Below, piece after piece: positions 1 through 6,258 of a DNA stretch of 7,021 nucleotides (its first letter is position 1; each line of letters starts with the position of its first letter). The notes under the pieces were generated by a model that was not told where the DNA came from, ran no database searches, and saw nothing but the letters and a program-made list of their open reading frames with translations. This stretch comes from Treponema sp. UBA4232 (GTDB lineage: Bacteria; Spirochaetota; Spirochaetia; Treponematales; Treponemataceae): positions 4,170 through 11,190 of the forward strand of contig DGXM01000188.1 in assembly GCA_002396325.1 (NCBI GenBank), in the 5' to 3' direction. The translations under genes and the position numbers were made by a program.

Positions 1-1845
1 ATGCAGGACATGGAGTTCACCGTTCAGGAAGGAAGACTCTACATGCTCCAGTGCCGCAACGGTAAGCGCACAGGACCTGCAGCAGTCAAGATGGCTGTTG
101 ACATGGTTGAGGAAAAACTCATAACAAAGGAAGAGGCTCTTCTCCGCGTAAAGCCCGATCAGCTCGACCAGCTTCTGCACCCCCAGTTCGATGCAAAGGC
201 TCTCAAGTCTGCAACACCTCTCGCCGAGGCTCTCAACGCTTCACCTGGAGCCGGATGCGGACACATCGTATTCACAGCAGAAGAAGCAGTTGAATGGGAC
301 AAGGCCGGAAAGAAGGTCATGCTCGTCCGCAAAGAGACATCTCCCGATGACATCGCAGGTATGTATGTCGCACAGGGAATCCTCACCTCAACCGGCGGAC
401 GCACATCACACGCAGCAGTTGTTGCCCGTGGTATGGGAACACCTTGTGTCTGCGGATGCTCAGATGTTAAGTTCACAGGAAAGGATGAAGTCACAATCGG
501 CGGCAAGAAGTTCAAGAAGGGCGATGTTATCTCGATCGACGGTTCAACAGGAAGAGTTTACGGAGAGGAAATCCCCGTTACACCGGCTTCTGTTTCAGGA
601 GACCTCGAGACATTCCTTGGATGGGCAGACGAAGTACGTGCAAAGTCAGTGCGCACAACCGCATCCGGAAAGACTGTAAAGGGATTTCAGGTTCTTGCAA
701 ACGCAGAGCAGAACGAAGCTCCCCAGGCATTCCGCTTTGGAGCAGCAGGTATCGGTCTTTGCCGCACAGAACACATGTTCTTTGAGGAGCCAAAGCTTTC
801 TTCATTCCAGAAGATGATTCTTTCTGACGACACAGAATCCCGCAGGAAGAACCTGAAGGAAATTCTTCCGCTCCAGCAGAAGGACTTCTTCGAAATCATC
901 AAGACTATGGAAGGACGCCCTGTCACCATCCGTCTCCTTGACCCGCCGCTGAACGAATTCATCCAGGCAGAGACTCCGAAACAGGCAAAGGAACTTGCAG
1001 AGAAGCTCGGCTATGATGTGGAGAAAATCAACGCAAAGTATGTTGAGCTCAATGAGCACAACCCGATGCTCGGACACCGCGGATGCCGTCTCGCAATCAC
1101 ATATCCTGAGATTTACGAGATGCAGGTTGAGGCAATCGCACTTGCAACAGTCGATGCCGAGAAGAAGGGAATCGCACATGACGTACGCATCATGATTCCG
1201 AACGTGACCACATTCGCAGAGCTCAAACAGATCCGCGAACAGGCAGAGGCAGTCATCGCTTCTGTAAATGAAAAGAAGGGCACAAAGCTCAAGTTCCAGA
1301 TTGGTTCTATGATTGAGTTCCCCCGCGCAGCATGTACAGCAGACAAGATTGCAGAATATGCCGACTTCTTCTCATTCGGAACAAACGACCTTACTCAGAC
1401 AACATTCGGTTTCAGCCGCGATGACTATGGCAAGTTCATTGACTCCTACCTCGACCAGAAGGTGCTCTTCTCCGATCCTTTCAAGACTCTTGACGAGGAT
1501 GGCTGCGGCACTTTGATCGGCATCGCAGAAGACAAGGGACGCTCAGTAAAATCTGACCTCCACCTCGGAATCTGTGGTGAGCATGGTGGTGATCCTGCTT
1601 CAATTGAACTTTGCTACAAGCTCGGACTCAACTATGTTTCCTGCTCTCCGTTCCGCGTTCCGGCAGCACGTCTTGCCGGTGCACAGGCCGTAATCAAGTC
1701 CAACACTGGAAGCGCAAAGAAGACTGCGAAGAAAACCGCTGCAAAGAGTACAGCAGCCAAAAAGACTGCCACTTCAAAGAAAACAACTGCAGCAAAAAAG
1801 CCCGCAGCAAAGAAAACAACAGCCCGCAAGACAACAAAGAAATAA
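1..1845 (+). CDS. ppdK: Pyruvate phosphate dikinase, C-terminal part (5' end outside window)
   Basis: Cytosolic enzyme interconverting ATP, phosphate and pyruvate with AMP, pyrophosphate and PEP. The 614 visible residues begin inside the ATP-grasp domain: D3, E5, Q17 and R19 match nucleotide-site residues D321, E323, Q335 and R337 of the Clostridium symbiosum enzyme, so the Met at position 1 is internal and about 318 residues are missing. The swivelling phosphohistidine domain follows, with GGRTSHAAVVARG and catalytic H137 (family His455). The PEP/pyruvate TIM barrel has R255, R311, E439, N462-D463 and the catalytic Cys C525 in GICGEHGGDP. Numbering implies roughly 12 extra residues between the His and barrel domains. 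After the normal end near residue 568 comes a 46-residue Lys/Ala/Thr tail, which is not a usual part of the family. Lys is mostly AAG, suggesting strong expression. A terminator follows 40 nt after the stop. Identity is very secure; the role of the tail is unknown. Confidence 0.97.
   Translation: MQDMEFTVQEGRLYMLQCRNGKRTGPAAVKMAVDMVEEKLITKEEALLRVKPDQLDQLLHPQFDAKALKSATPLAEALNASPGAGCGHIVFTAEEAVEWDKAGKKVMLVRKETSPDDIAGMYVAQGILTSTGGRTSHAAVVARGMGTPCVCGCSDVKFTGKDEVTIGGKKFKKGDVISIDGSTGRVYGEEIPVTPASVSGDLETFLGWADEVRAKSVRTTASGKTVKGFQVLANAEQNEAPQAFRFGAAGIGLCRTEHMFFEEPKLSSFQKMILSDDTESRRKNLKEILPLQQKDFFEIIKTMEGRPVTIRLLDPPLNEFIQAETPKQAKELAEKLGYDVEKINAKYVELNEHNPMLGHRGCRLAITYPEIYEMQVEAIALATVDAEKKGIAHDVRIMIPNVTTFAELKQIREQAEAVIASVNEKKGTKLKFQIGSMIEFPRAACTADKIAEYADFFSFGTNDLTQTTFGFSRDDYGKFIDSYLDQKVLFSDPFKTLDEDGCGTLIGIAEDKGRSVKSDLHLGICGEHGGDPASIELCYKLGLNYVSCSPFRVPAARLAGAQAVIKSNTGSAKKTAKKTAAKSTAAKKTATSKKTTAAKKPAAKKTTARKTTKK
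1705..1842 (+). repeat. Low-complexity Lys/Ala/Thr-coding tail of ppdK
   Basis: Residues 569-614 of the visible protein contain 16 Lys and 1 Arg in 46 residues; the rest is nearly all Ala, Thr and Ser. The DNA is a degenerate run of AAG/AAA, GCA and ACA codons, with short units such as AAKK and KKTTA recurring. It resembles histone H1-like or HU-like bacterial C-terminal tails, which bind nucleic acid non-specifically. The frame is continuous with the enzyme and runs to the stop codon, so it is part of the protein as annotated. Recombination among such repeats can change tail length between strains. Confidence 0.9.
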
Positions 1846-1867
1846 GTGAGGCATCACTTTGATTCCT

Positions 1868-1881
1868 GACCTTGCGAGGTC
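1868..1881 (+). other. Short hairpin before the ppdK terminator
   Basis: GACCT at 1868-1872 pairs perfectly with AGGTC at 1877-1881 around a TGCG loop. It lies between the ppdK stop codon and the main terminator stem. It may add to 3'-end stability or simply be chance. Five base pairs alone are weak evidence. Confidence 0.35.
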
Positions 1882-1884
1882 GTG

Positions 1885-1915
1885 TCCCCCGGATTCTTCC
1901 GGGGGATTTTTTTTT
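1885..1915 (+). terminator. Rho-independent terminator of ppdK
   Basis: A perfect 9-bp stem, TCCCCCGGA (1885-1893) with TCCGGGGGA (1898-1906), closes a TTCT loop and is followed at once by nine T residues (1907-1915). It stands 40 nt after the ppdK stop and insulates the next transcription unit. There is no A-tract on the left side, so it should act only on the + strand. Confidence 0.95.
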
Positions 1916-1923
1916 CTGTACCC

Positions 1924-1975
1924 ATAAAATCAAAAAAAACGTCATAAAACGAAATTCACACTAAACAAAATCAAA
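1924..1975 (+). repeat. Three A-rich direct repeats upstream of the phosphatase gene
   Basis: The 11-mers ATAAAATCAAA (1924-1934), ATAAAACGAAA (1944-1954) and ACAAAATCAAA (1965-1975) share nine or ten bases pairwise with the first. They start 20 and 21 bp apart, close to two helical turns. The third overlaps the -35 box. They could be operator half-sites for a regulator or phased A-tracts that bend the promoter DNA. In A-rich sequence some repetition is expected by chance, so this is a candidate only. Confidence 0.4.
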
Positions 1976-1990
1976 ATGCTCTGTTATAAT
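1962..1990 (+). promoter_or_regulatory. Extended -10 promoter for the phosphatase-regulator-ALDH unit
   Basis: A perfect TATAAT lies at 1985-1990, preceded by TGT to give the extended -10 motif TGTTATAAT (1982-1990). Seventeen bases upstream is TAAACA (1962-1967), which matches 4 of 6 positions of the sigma-70 -35 box. Transcription would begin near 1997, giving a leader of about 13 nt before the ATG at 2010. The region between the terminator and this promoter is strongly A-rich and could add an UP-element effect or carry a regulator site. Confidence 0.75.
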
Positions 1991-1999
1991 GTTAGAAAA

Positions 2000-2006
2000 A
2001 GGTGAT
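2000..2006 (+). promoter_or_regulatory. Ribosome binding site deciding the phosphatase start
   Basis: AGGTGAT matches a stretch of the Shine-Dalgarno consensus AAGGAGGTGAT and sits just before the ATG at 2010. The alternative in-frame ATG at 1989 lies inside the -10 box (TATAATG), upstream of the expected transcript start, and has no such site. This supports 2010 as the start. Confidence 0.75.
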
Positions 2007-2009
2007 TAT

Positions 2010-2795
2010 ATGAAAGCCGTAGCAAACTATCATACGCATACAAAATTATGCAGGCATGCAGAAGGAACTCCGGAAGATTATGTAAGACAGGCAGCAAAGG
2101 AGGGATGCACAGCATTGGGATTCAGCGACCATTGCCCTTACCCTGACTCCTTTACCGATGTCTGGCCCCATATCAGGATGTCCGAAGATCAGATTCCTCT
2201 TTACCGTCAATATGTACGGAGTGCCGCCGAATGCGCTCCCTTCCCGGTTTACTGCGGATATGAATGTGAATGGGATTCAAATTACAAGTCATGGTACCGA
2301 GACGGGCTTCTGGGAGAATACCAGGCAGACTATCTGATTCTCGGATCTCATTGGTGCACCTCCGGCTCTTCGCACAAATACTGTCCTGACCTCACGGGAA
2401 GCGAATTGAACCGCTACACTGACCAGACCATCGACGGCATGAGAAGCGGACTTTTCCGTTTTCTCGCACATCCCGACCTGTTTATGAAAGGCTACAAGGA
2501 ATGGGATGAACAGTCCTCTGCCTGCCTCAAGGCAATCCTCGATGCCGCAGTGGATCTCAACCTTCCAATCGAAATCAACGGTCTGGGACTAAGCCGTGAA
2601 CCGAACGAAACTTCACGCGGCATGAGATATCAGTATCCTTATGTTGAATTCTGGGAGATGGCCGCACAATCGGGGGTACAGATAATCTGTTCCTCTGACG
2701 CACACGACCCGAAAGACGTAATATTGAACAACTGGAAAGCACGTGACTTCGCAGGAAGATTCGGAATCACTCCGATTGAAAGCCTGAAGATTTGA
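2010..2795 (+). CDS. hisJ: Histidinol-phosphatase-like PHP-domain protein (HisJ family)
   Basis: A 261-residue PHP-fold metal phosphoesterase of the HisJ (K-type) family; family members dephosphorylate L-histidinol phosphate in histidine biosynthesis. The metal ligands expected for PHP enzymes are visible in order: NYHTHTKLCRHAEG with H8, H10 and H16; SDH (D40-H41); YECEWD with E85; GSHW with H114; AHPD with H154; and SSDAHDP with D230 and H232. Length and motif spacing fit the HisJ family, and there is no signal peptide. Start 2010 is chosen over 1989 because of the promoter and ribosome binding site. It is the first gene of a likely operon with a MocR-type regulator 21 nt downstream and an aldehyde dehydrogenase after that. 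No other his gene is in the window, so the substrate could be another small phosphate ester. Family call is secure; exact substrate is not. Confidence 0.85.
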   Translation: MKAVANYHTHTKLCRHAEGTPEDYVRQAAKEGCTALGFSDHCPYPDSFTDVWPHIRMSEDQIPLYRQYVRSAAECAPFPVYCGYECEWDSNYKSWYRDGLLGEYQADYLILGSHWCTSGSSHKYCPDLTGSELNRYTDQTIDGMRSGLFRFLAHPDLFMKGYKEWDEQSSACLKAILDAAVDLNLPIEINGLGLSREPNETSRGMRYQYPYVEFWEMAAQSGVQIICSSDAHDPKDVILNNWKARDFAGRFGITPIESLKI

Positions 2796-2806
2796 TACTC
2801 ATCAAC

Positions 2807-2811
2807 GGAGG
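2807..2811 (+). promoter_or_regulatory. Ribosome binding site supporting a TTG start
   Basis: A perfect GGAGG lies 5 nt before TTG at 2817, within the 21-nt gap after the phosphatase stop. No in-frame ATG precedes the conserved helix at residue 12 of the regulator, so the strong site is the main reason to accept the rare TTG start. Confidence 0.8.
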
Positions 2812-2816
2812 AAACA

Positions 2817-4049
2817 TTGAATTCGGAATTGTTTATCATCGACTTTGAAAGCAGTAAAAGCAAGCGCTACTACCAGCTCTATGAACGGATAACCCGGCTC
2901 ATAAAAGACGGATCACTCAGAGAAGGTGAAAAACTCCCGTCCATACGCGTGCTTTCGGAAAAACTCGGAATCAGCAAGAACACCGTCACAAAGTCCTATT
3001 CACTGCTGGAAACAAACGGATTCCTTCACTCCGAAGACAAAAAAGGCTACTTTGTGACTCATTCGGAAAAATCTGCACCAAAAAAATCACCGTCGAAGCC
3101 CCGTGGCAAAGACGACAGCGATGATTCTGTCCCCACTGTAGAAGCCATTCTCCGCATGAGGGGAAATTCAATTCCGGATTTCTCACCCGCAGAGGAACAG
3201 GAAAAACCTGTCATAGGCATTGAGGACGCTGCAACAGGAGAACATAATCCGAAAGAAAATCCTGTACCCGTAAAAACGCAGGATGACACCGAACATCCGC
3301 TTTTACATTCTTTCAGGAAAATATTATCCGCACACTCATTGATTTTTCCTCCATCCCCGTTCGGTCTTTCTTCCCTGCGTAAGGAAATATCATCGCTTGT
3401 AAGCAGGCAGTTTTCCATCAGCACCGAACCGGAACAAATCATAGTAGGAAACTCACAGCTCCATCTTCTATGGATGACTCTCCAGATACGCTCGCTAAGT
3501 TCACCCTGCAGGAAATCAGACGGCATGGGGCTTTTAAGATTGGCGAGCCAGCTTACCGACGGTTCGGTTCAAACCATACAGCCGCGTGTCGCATTCAACG
3601 GAGACTGTCCTTCCGCTGTAAAAAAGATTTTCTCCAGCAAAAACATCCCCTCGGTAACTCTGACGGCATCCGATCTGCCGTCAAAAATATCACAGGCAAG
3701 CGACGGACAGGCCACGGTCTTTTTCACCCGTTCAAGTGAACATCCTTCAGCCTACAGCAGTCAGCTTCTTTCCTGGTCAAAATCCCGGTCATACAGATCC
3801 GTGATTGAATTCGACGACCTTGCCCCCTCGTCACGGGAGACCAGACTCAAATCAAAAGACATAGACGACACTGTGATTTACATAGGCCGCCTCTGTCCCT
3901 CCACACCGGTGGAAGCCGCATTCGCTGTCCTTCCGAAAGACATATGTGCGGATTACCAGCAGCATTATGATATGCTCGACTGCACTCTTCCGCTATTGAA
4001 CCAGCTTGCAATTGCCGATTTTATAGGTAAAGGAAGTGCCGATGTCTAA
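2817..4049 (+). CDS. GntR/MocR-type regulator with degenerate aminotransferase domain
   Basis: A 410-residue cytosolic DNA-binding protein with TTG start. Residues about 12-80 form a GntR winged helix: YYQLYERI, then the LREGEKLPSIRVLSEKLGIS turn and NTVTKSYSLLETNGFL, ending in a GYFV wing. A charged linker (about 81-115) leads to an aminotransferase-fold region (about 117-403) recognisable by LRKEIS and EPEQIIVGNSQLHLL. This layout is that of MocR regulators such as GabR and PdxR, which bind PLP. Here the segment that normally reads like SFSKTLAP is RLCPSTP (358-364), placing P361 where the Schiff-base Lys should be. The protein stops after QLAIADFIGKG, where family members normally continue into a C-terminal small domain. 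It sits between the phosphatase and the aldehyde dehydrogenase, overlaps the latter by 8 nt, and probably controls this unit. The family call is good; the ligand is unknown. Confidence 0.8.
   Translation: MNSELFIIDFESSKSKRYYQLYERITRLIKDGSLREGEKLPSIRVLSEKLGISKNTVTKSYSLLETNGFLHSEDKKGYFVTHSEKSAPKKSPSKPRGKDDSDDSVPTVEAILRMRGNSIPDFSPAEEQEKPVIGIEDAATGEHNPKENPVPVKTQDDTEHPLLHSFRKILSAHSLIFPPSPFGLSSLRKEISSLVSRQFSISTEPEQIIVGNSQLHLLWMTLQIRSLSSPCRKSDGMGLLRLASQLTDGSVQTIQPRVAFNGDCPSAVKKIFSSKNIPSVTLTASDLPSKISQASDGQATVFFTRSSEHPSAYSSQLLSWSKSRSYRSVIEFDDLAPSSRETRLKSKDIDDTVIYIGRLCPSTPVEAAFAVLPKDICADYQQHYDMLDCTLPLLNQLAIADFIGKGSADV
4029..4035 (+). promoter_or_regulatory. Ribosome binding site for the aldehyde dehydrogenase inside the regulator gene
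   Basis: AAAGGAA at 4029-4035 is 6 nt from ATG 4042. The in-frame GTG at 4036 directly touches this site and would be too close to use it, so ATG 4042 is preferred. The placement within the last codons of the regulator suggests translational coupling. Confidence 0.65.
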
Positions 4050-5481
4050 ATCCCAGTCCACCAAGAACACTCAGAATGTTTCACAGTCCAATGCAGAACT
4101 CTCAAATGAAAAACAGGAACTGCACCGTCTGATTGAAAGCCAGAGAGAATATTTTTCATCCGGAATCACCCTGCCGGTTTCCTGGAGAAAAGCCCAGCTC
4201 AAAAAACTGTATGCCTCAATAAAAAAACACGAGGCCGACATCTTTCAGGCACTCAAAAACGATTTGAACAAATCAGAATACGAGGCTTTCACCACCGAAT
4301 CAGGATTCATACTGCGCGAGCTTTCCCATCACCTGAAATGCATAAAAAAGTGGTCACGCACTAAAAAAATCCGCGGAGACGAAGCCTACAAACCGGCAAA
4401 ATACAATGTGATAACAGAACCTTTCGGAGTCACACTGATTGCATCACCATGGAACTATCCCTTCCTGCTTTCCTTCCAGCCGCTCGTCTCGGCACTCGCA
4501 GCAGGAAACACCGCAATCATCAAAACATCCGAATATTCACCCGCATCGAACAAAGTGATAGAACAGATTGTATCTGAAACATTTCCACCGGAATACGTGT
4601 CCGTTGTCCAGGGAGGCTACATTCAGAACCAGCTTCTCCTCCACGAAAAATTCGACTTCATCTTCTTCACTGGAAGTTCACGGGTTGGAAAATCAGTGAT
4701 GGAAGCGGCGGCAAAAACGCTCACACCGGTCTGCCTTGAACTCGGAGGAAAATGCCCCTGCATAGTTGAGGAGGATGCGCCCGTTGCAGTCACAGCCCGG
4801 AGAATCGTCTGGGGAAAATTCCTGAATGCCGGACAGACATGCGTTGCTCCCGACTACATTCTTGTGCACGAATCAAAAAAACAGGCTCTCATAAAAGCTT
4901 TGGAAGACGAGGTTTTCATCCAATACGGAGAGAATCCGCTGACCAACGAAGATTATCCAAAAATTATAAATTCAAAGCATTTCAGCAGGCTCTTTTCAAT
5001 GGCTCCAGATGCAAGCGCAGATCCCGCGTCAAACAAAATCGCACCCACAATACTTGACCTGGGTTCAATCGACTCCTCGAACGCAACGACTCATCCCTCA
5101 ATGAAGGAAGAGATTTTCGGTCCCATTCTGCCGGTAATCACTTACACAGAACTTGACGAGGCCCTTGATTTCATACGAAGACTTCCGGTTCCTCTTTCGC
5201 TTTATCTGTTCACCCGCAACAAACTCACGCAGAAAAGAATCGTCAGCAGCATGCGGTTCGGCGGAGGATGCATAAACGACGTTCTCTGTCATCTGGGCAC
5301 GAGCAAGATTCCCTTCGGAGGATGCGGGGAAAGCGGAATGGGTATGTATCACGGAAAATACGGATTCGACACTTTCTCAAGACGCAAGAGCATTCTCATA
5401 CAATCGCACAGAAGAGACAGAAAACTCCGCTACGGCCCTCACAAAAAGATTTCCTGGACAATCAGGCTTTTCTTCAGATAG
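4042..5481 (+). CDS. NAD(P)-dependent aldehyde dehydrogenase, class 3 (ALDH3) family
   Basis: A 479-residue enzyme that should oxidise an aldehyde to the carboxylic acid with NAD(P)+. After a 30-residue polar Ser/Asn/Lys-rich extension the normal fold starts at IESQREYFSSG. Motifs in order: SPWNYPF with the catalytic Asn N138; FTGSSRVGKSVM, the nucleotide-binding loop; LELGGKCP with general base E233; NAGQTC with nucleophile C267; EEIFGPILPV; and FGGCGESGMGMYHGKYGFDTFS, typical of ALDH3 enzymes. All catalytic residues are present. The C-terminus (LRYGPHKKISWTIRLFFR) is basic and aromatic, as in ALDH3 members that may associate with membranes, but no clear transmembrane helix is seen. It overlaps the regulator by 8 nt and is the last gene of the unit. 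Its 3' end overlaps the opposing gene by 8 bp. Lys is mostly AAA, unlike ppdK. Family call is very secure; the aldehyde cannot be read from the sequence. Confidence 0.93.
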   Translation: MSKSQSTKNTQNVSQSNAELSNEKQELHRLIESQREYFSSGITLPVSWRKAQLKKLYASIKKHEADIFQALKNDLNKSEYEAFTTESGFILRELSHHLKCIKKWSRTKKIRGDEAYKPAKYNVITEPFGVTLIASPWNYPFLLSFQPLVSALAAGNTAIIKTSEYSPASNKVIEQIVSETFPPEYVSVVQGGYIQNQLLLHEKFDFIFFTGSSRVGKSVMEAAAKTLTPVCLELGGKCPCIVEEDAPVAVTARRIVWGKFLNAGQTCVAPDYILVHESKKQALIKALEDEVFIQYGENPLTNEDYPKIINSKHFSRLFSMAPDASADPASNKIAPTILDLGSIDSSNATTHPSMKEEIFGPILPVITYTELDEALDFIRRLPVPLSLYLFTRNKLTQKRIVSSMRFGGGCINDVLCHLGTSKIPFGGCGESGMGMYHGKYGFDTFSRRKSILIQSHRRDRKLRYGPHKKISWTIRLFFR

Positions 5482-6247
5482 ACCCGCTGCAGAAGATTTC
5501 GTCCCTGTGCTGCCTTCCAAGTTTTTCCAAAGCCTCCTTCATGGAAAGGTTCCCGTTTTCCTTCATGCAGTTCCTCAAATCGATAAGAAAGCGGTTCATG
5601 GAAAAATGCTGGTAGACGAATACTTTGTTCCAGGTTTCCGATGTGCCGTATGATTTCTTCAACTCGTCCCTGTACGGAAGAAACAAGCCCTTTCCCTTGA
5701 GTTCGGAATATCCGACAAGCCACAATTCCGGCTCATAATCTCCGGAAGAACCCTCTACAAGTTTCCGGTGAAGTTTTGAAGCCATACGCGCCATCTCGAT
5801 CTGACTCTCAAGAATCAGCTTTTCCATTTCACTTCCGCCGTTCTTTATCAGATACCTGAGATGAGATGTTTTTGCAGTGTGCACCGGAGTTTTGTTCATA
5901 ATGACCACATTTTTCCTGAAGTCTATTTTTAAAGACGGATTGCGCCTGAAAAATCCTTCTGCGATTCTTCCGCTCTGGCCCACAAGGTAACGTCTGTTTG
6001 CCGAAAGCTGCTCTTCTTTTCCGGGATTGTCTCCTATCACAATCAGCTTGATTTCGTCTTCCCGGTTGATTTCATCATAGGCGGTATTGTAGACTACGGC
6101 AGTCTCAAGCGGATAGTCAGGTGTGTCTTTTGCACCTGCGGCTTTCTGCAGTTCCTTGAGTGCCGGAGAGTAATTCATCCATTTTCCGCACAAATCCTTC
6201 AGTCTGTCCCTGTATTCACAAAAGGCGTTCCATTGAACATTGTTCAT
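5474..6247 (-). CDS. Uracil-DNA glycosylase superfamily protein, divergent
   Basis: A 257-residue protein with the layout of the UDG fold. LIVIGDNPGKEEQ (68-80) resembles motif A of family 4/5 enzymes (GEAPGxxE), YLVGQSGR (87-94) resembles their FVGxAG segment, NVVIMNKTP (113-121) matches the strand-plus-NxxxxxP segment, and YQHFSMNR (212-219) stands where an HPS-type motif is expected. The four Fe-S cysteines of family 4 are absent: the only Cys are at 10, 20, 227 and 253. Acidic N73 neighbours (D73, N74) could fill the catalytic place. True members excise uracil or related bases from DNA, but the drift from known motifs means glycosylase activity is not proven. The ATG at 6247 has a GAGAGGAA site (6251-6258) just upstream. 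The 3' end converges on the aldehyde dehydrogenase gene. A terminator lies directly upstream, so its own promoter is unclear. Confidence 0.65.
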   Translation of the reverse strand: MNNVQWNAFCEYRDRLKDLCGKWMNYSPALKELQKAAGAKDTPDYPLETAVVYNTAYDEINREDEIKLIVIGDNPGKEEQLSANRRYLVGQSGRIAEGFFRRNPSLKIDFRKNVVIMNKTPVHTAKTSHLRYLIKNGGSEMEKLILESQIEMARMASKLHRKLVEGSSGDYEPELWLVGYSELKGKGLFLPYRDELKKSYGTSETWNKVFVYQHFSMNRFLIDLRNCMKENGNLSMKEALEKLGRQHRDEIFCSGSI

Positions 6248-6258
6248 TCTTTCCTCTC

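Noticed and set aside
1632..1829. Minus-strand ORF with a Phe/Ala/Val-rich sequence that looks like a membrane protein
   Set aside because: It is the antisense reading of the Lys/Ala/Thr codons of the ppdK tail (AAG/AAA gives CTT/TTT). It has no ribosome binding site of note and ppdK is certain in this region.
1989..2009. Upstream ATG at 1989 as the start of the phosphatase
   Set aside because: The ATG is part of the TATAATG of the -10 box and would lie before the transcript start; the ATG at 2010 has a good ribosome binding site and begins next to the conserved HTHT motif.
3470..3739. Plus-strand ORF in another frame within the regulator gene, as a possible sign of a frameshift
   Set aside because: The regulator frame stays open through the region and keeps fold-like hydrophobic patterning on both sides; the alternative frame shows no aminotransferase motif.
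4036..4041. GTG at 4036 as the start of the aldehyde dehydrogenase
   Set aside because: It touches the AAAGGAA site, leaving no spacing, whereas ATG 4042 has a normal distance.
5453..5471. CCTG/CAGG hairpin followed by CTTTT near the aldehyde dehydrogenase end as a terminator
   Set aside because: Only four base pairs with a six-base loop and a broken T-run, and it lies inside the coding sequence.
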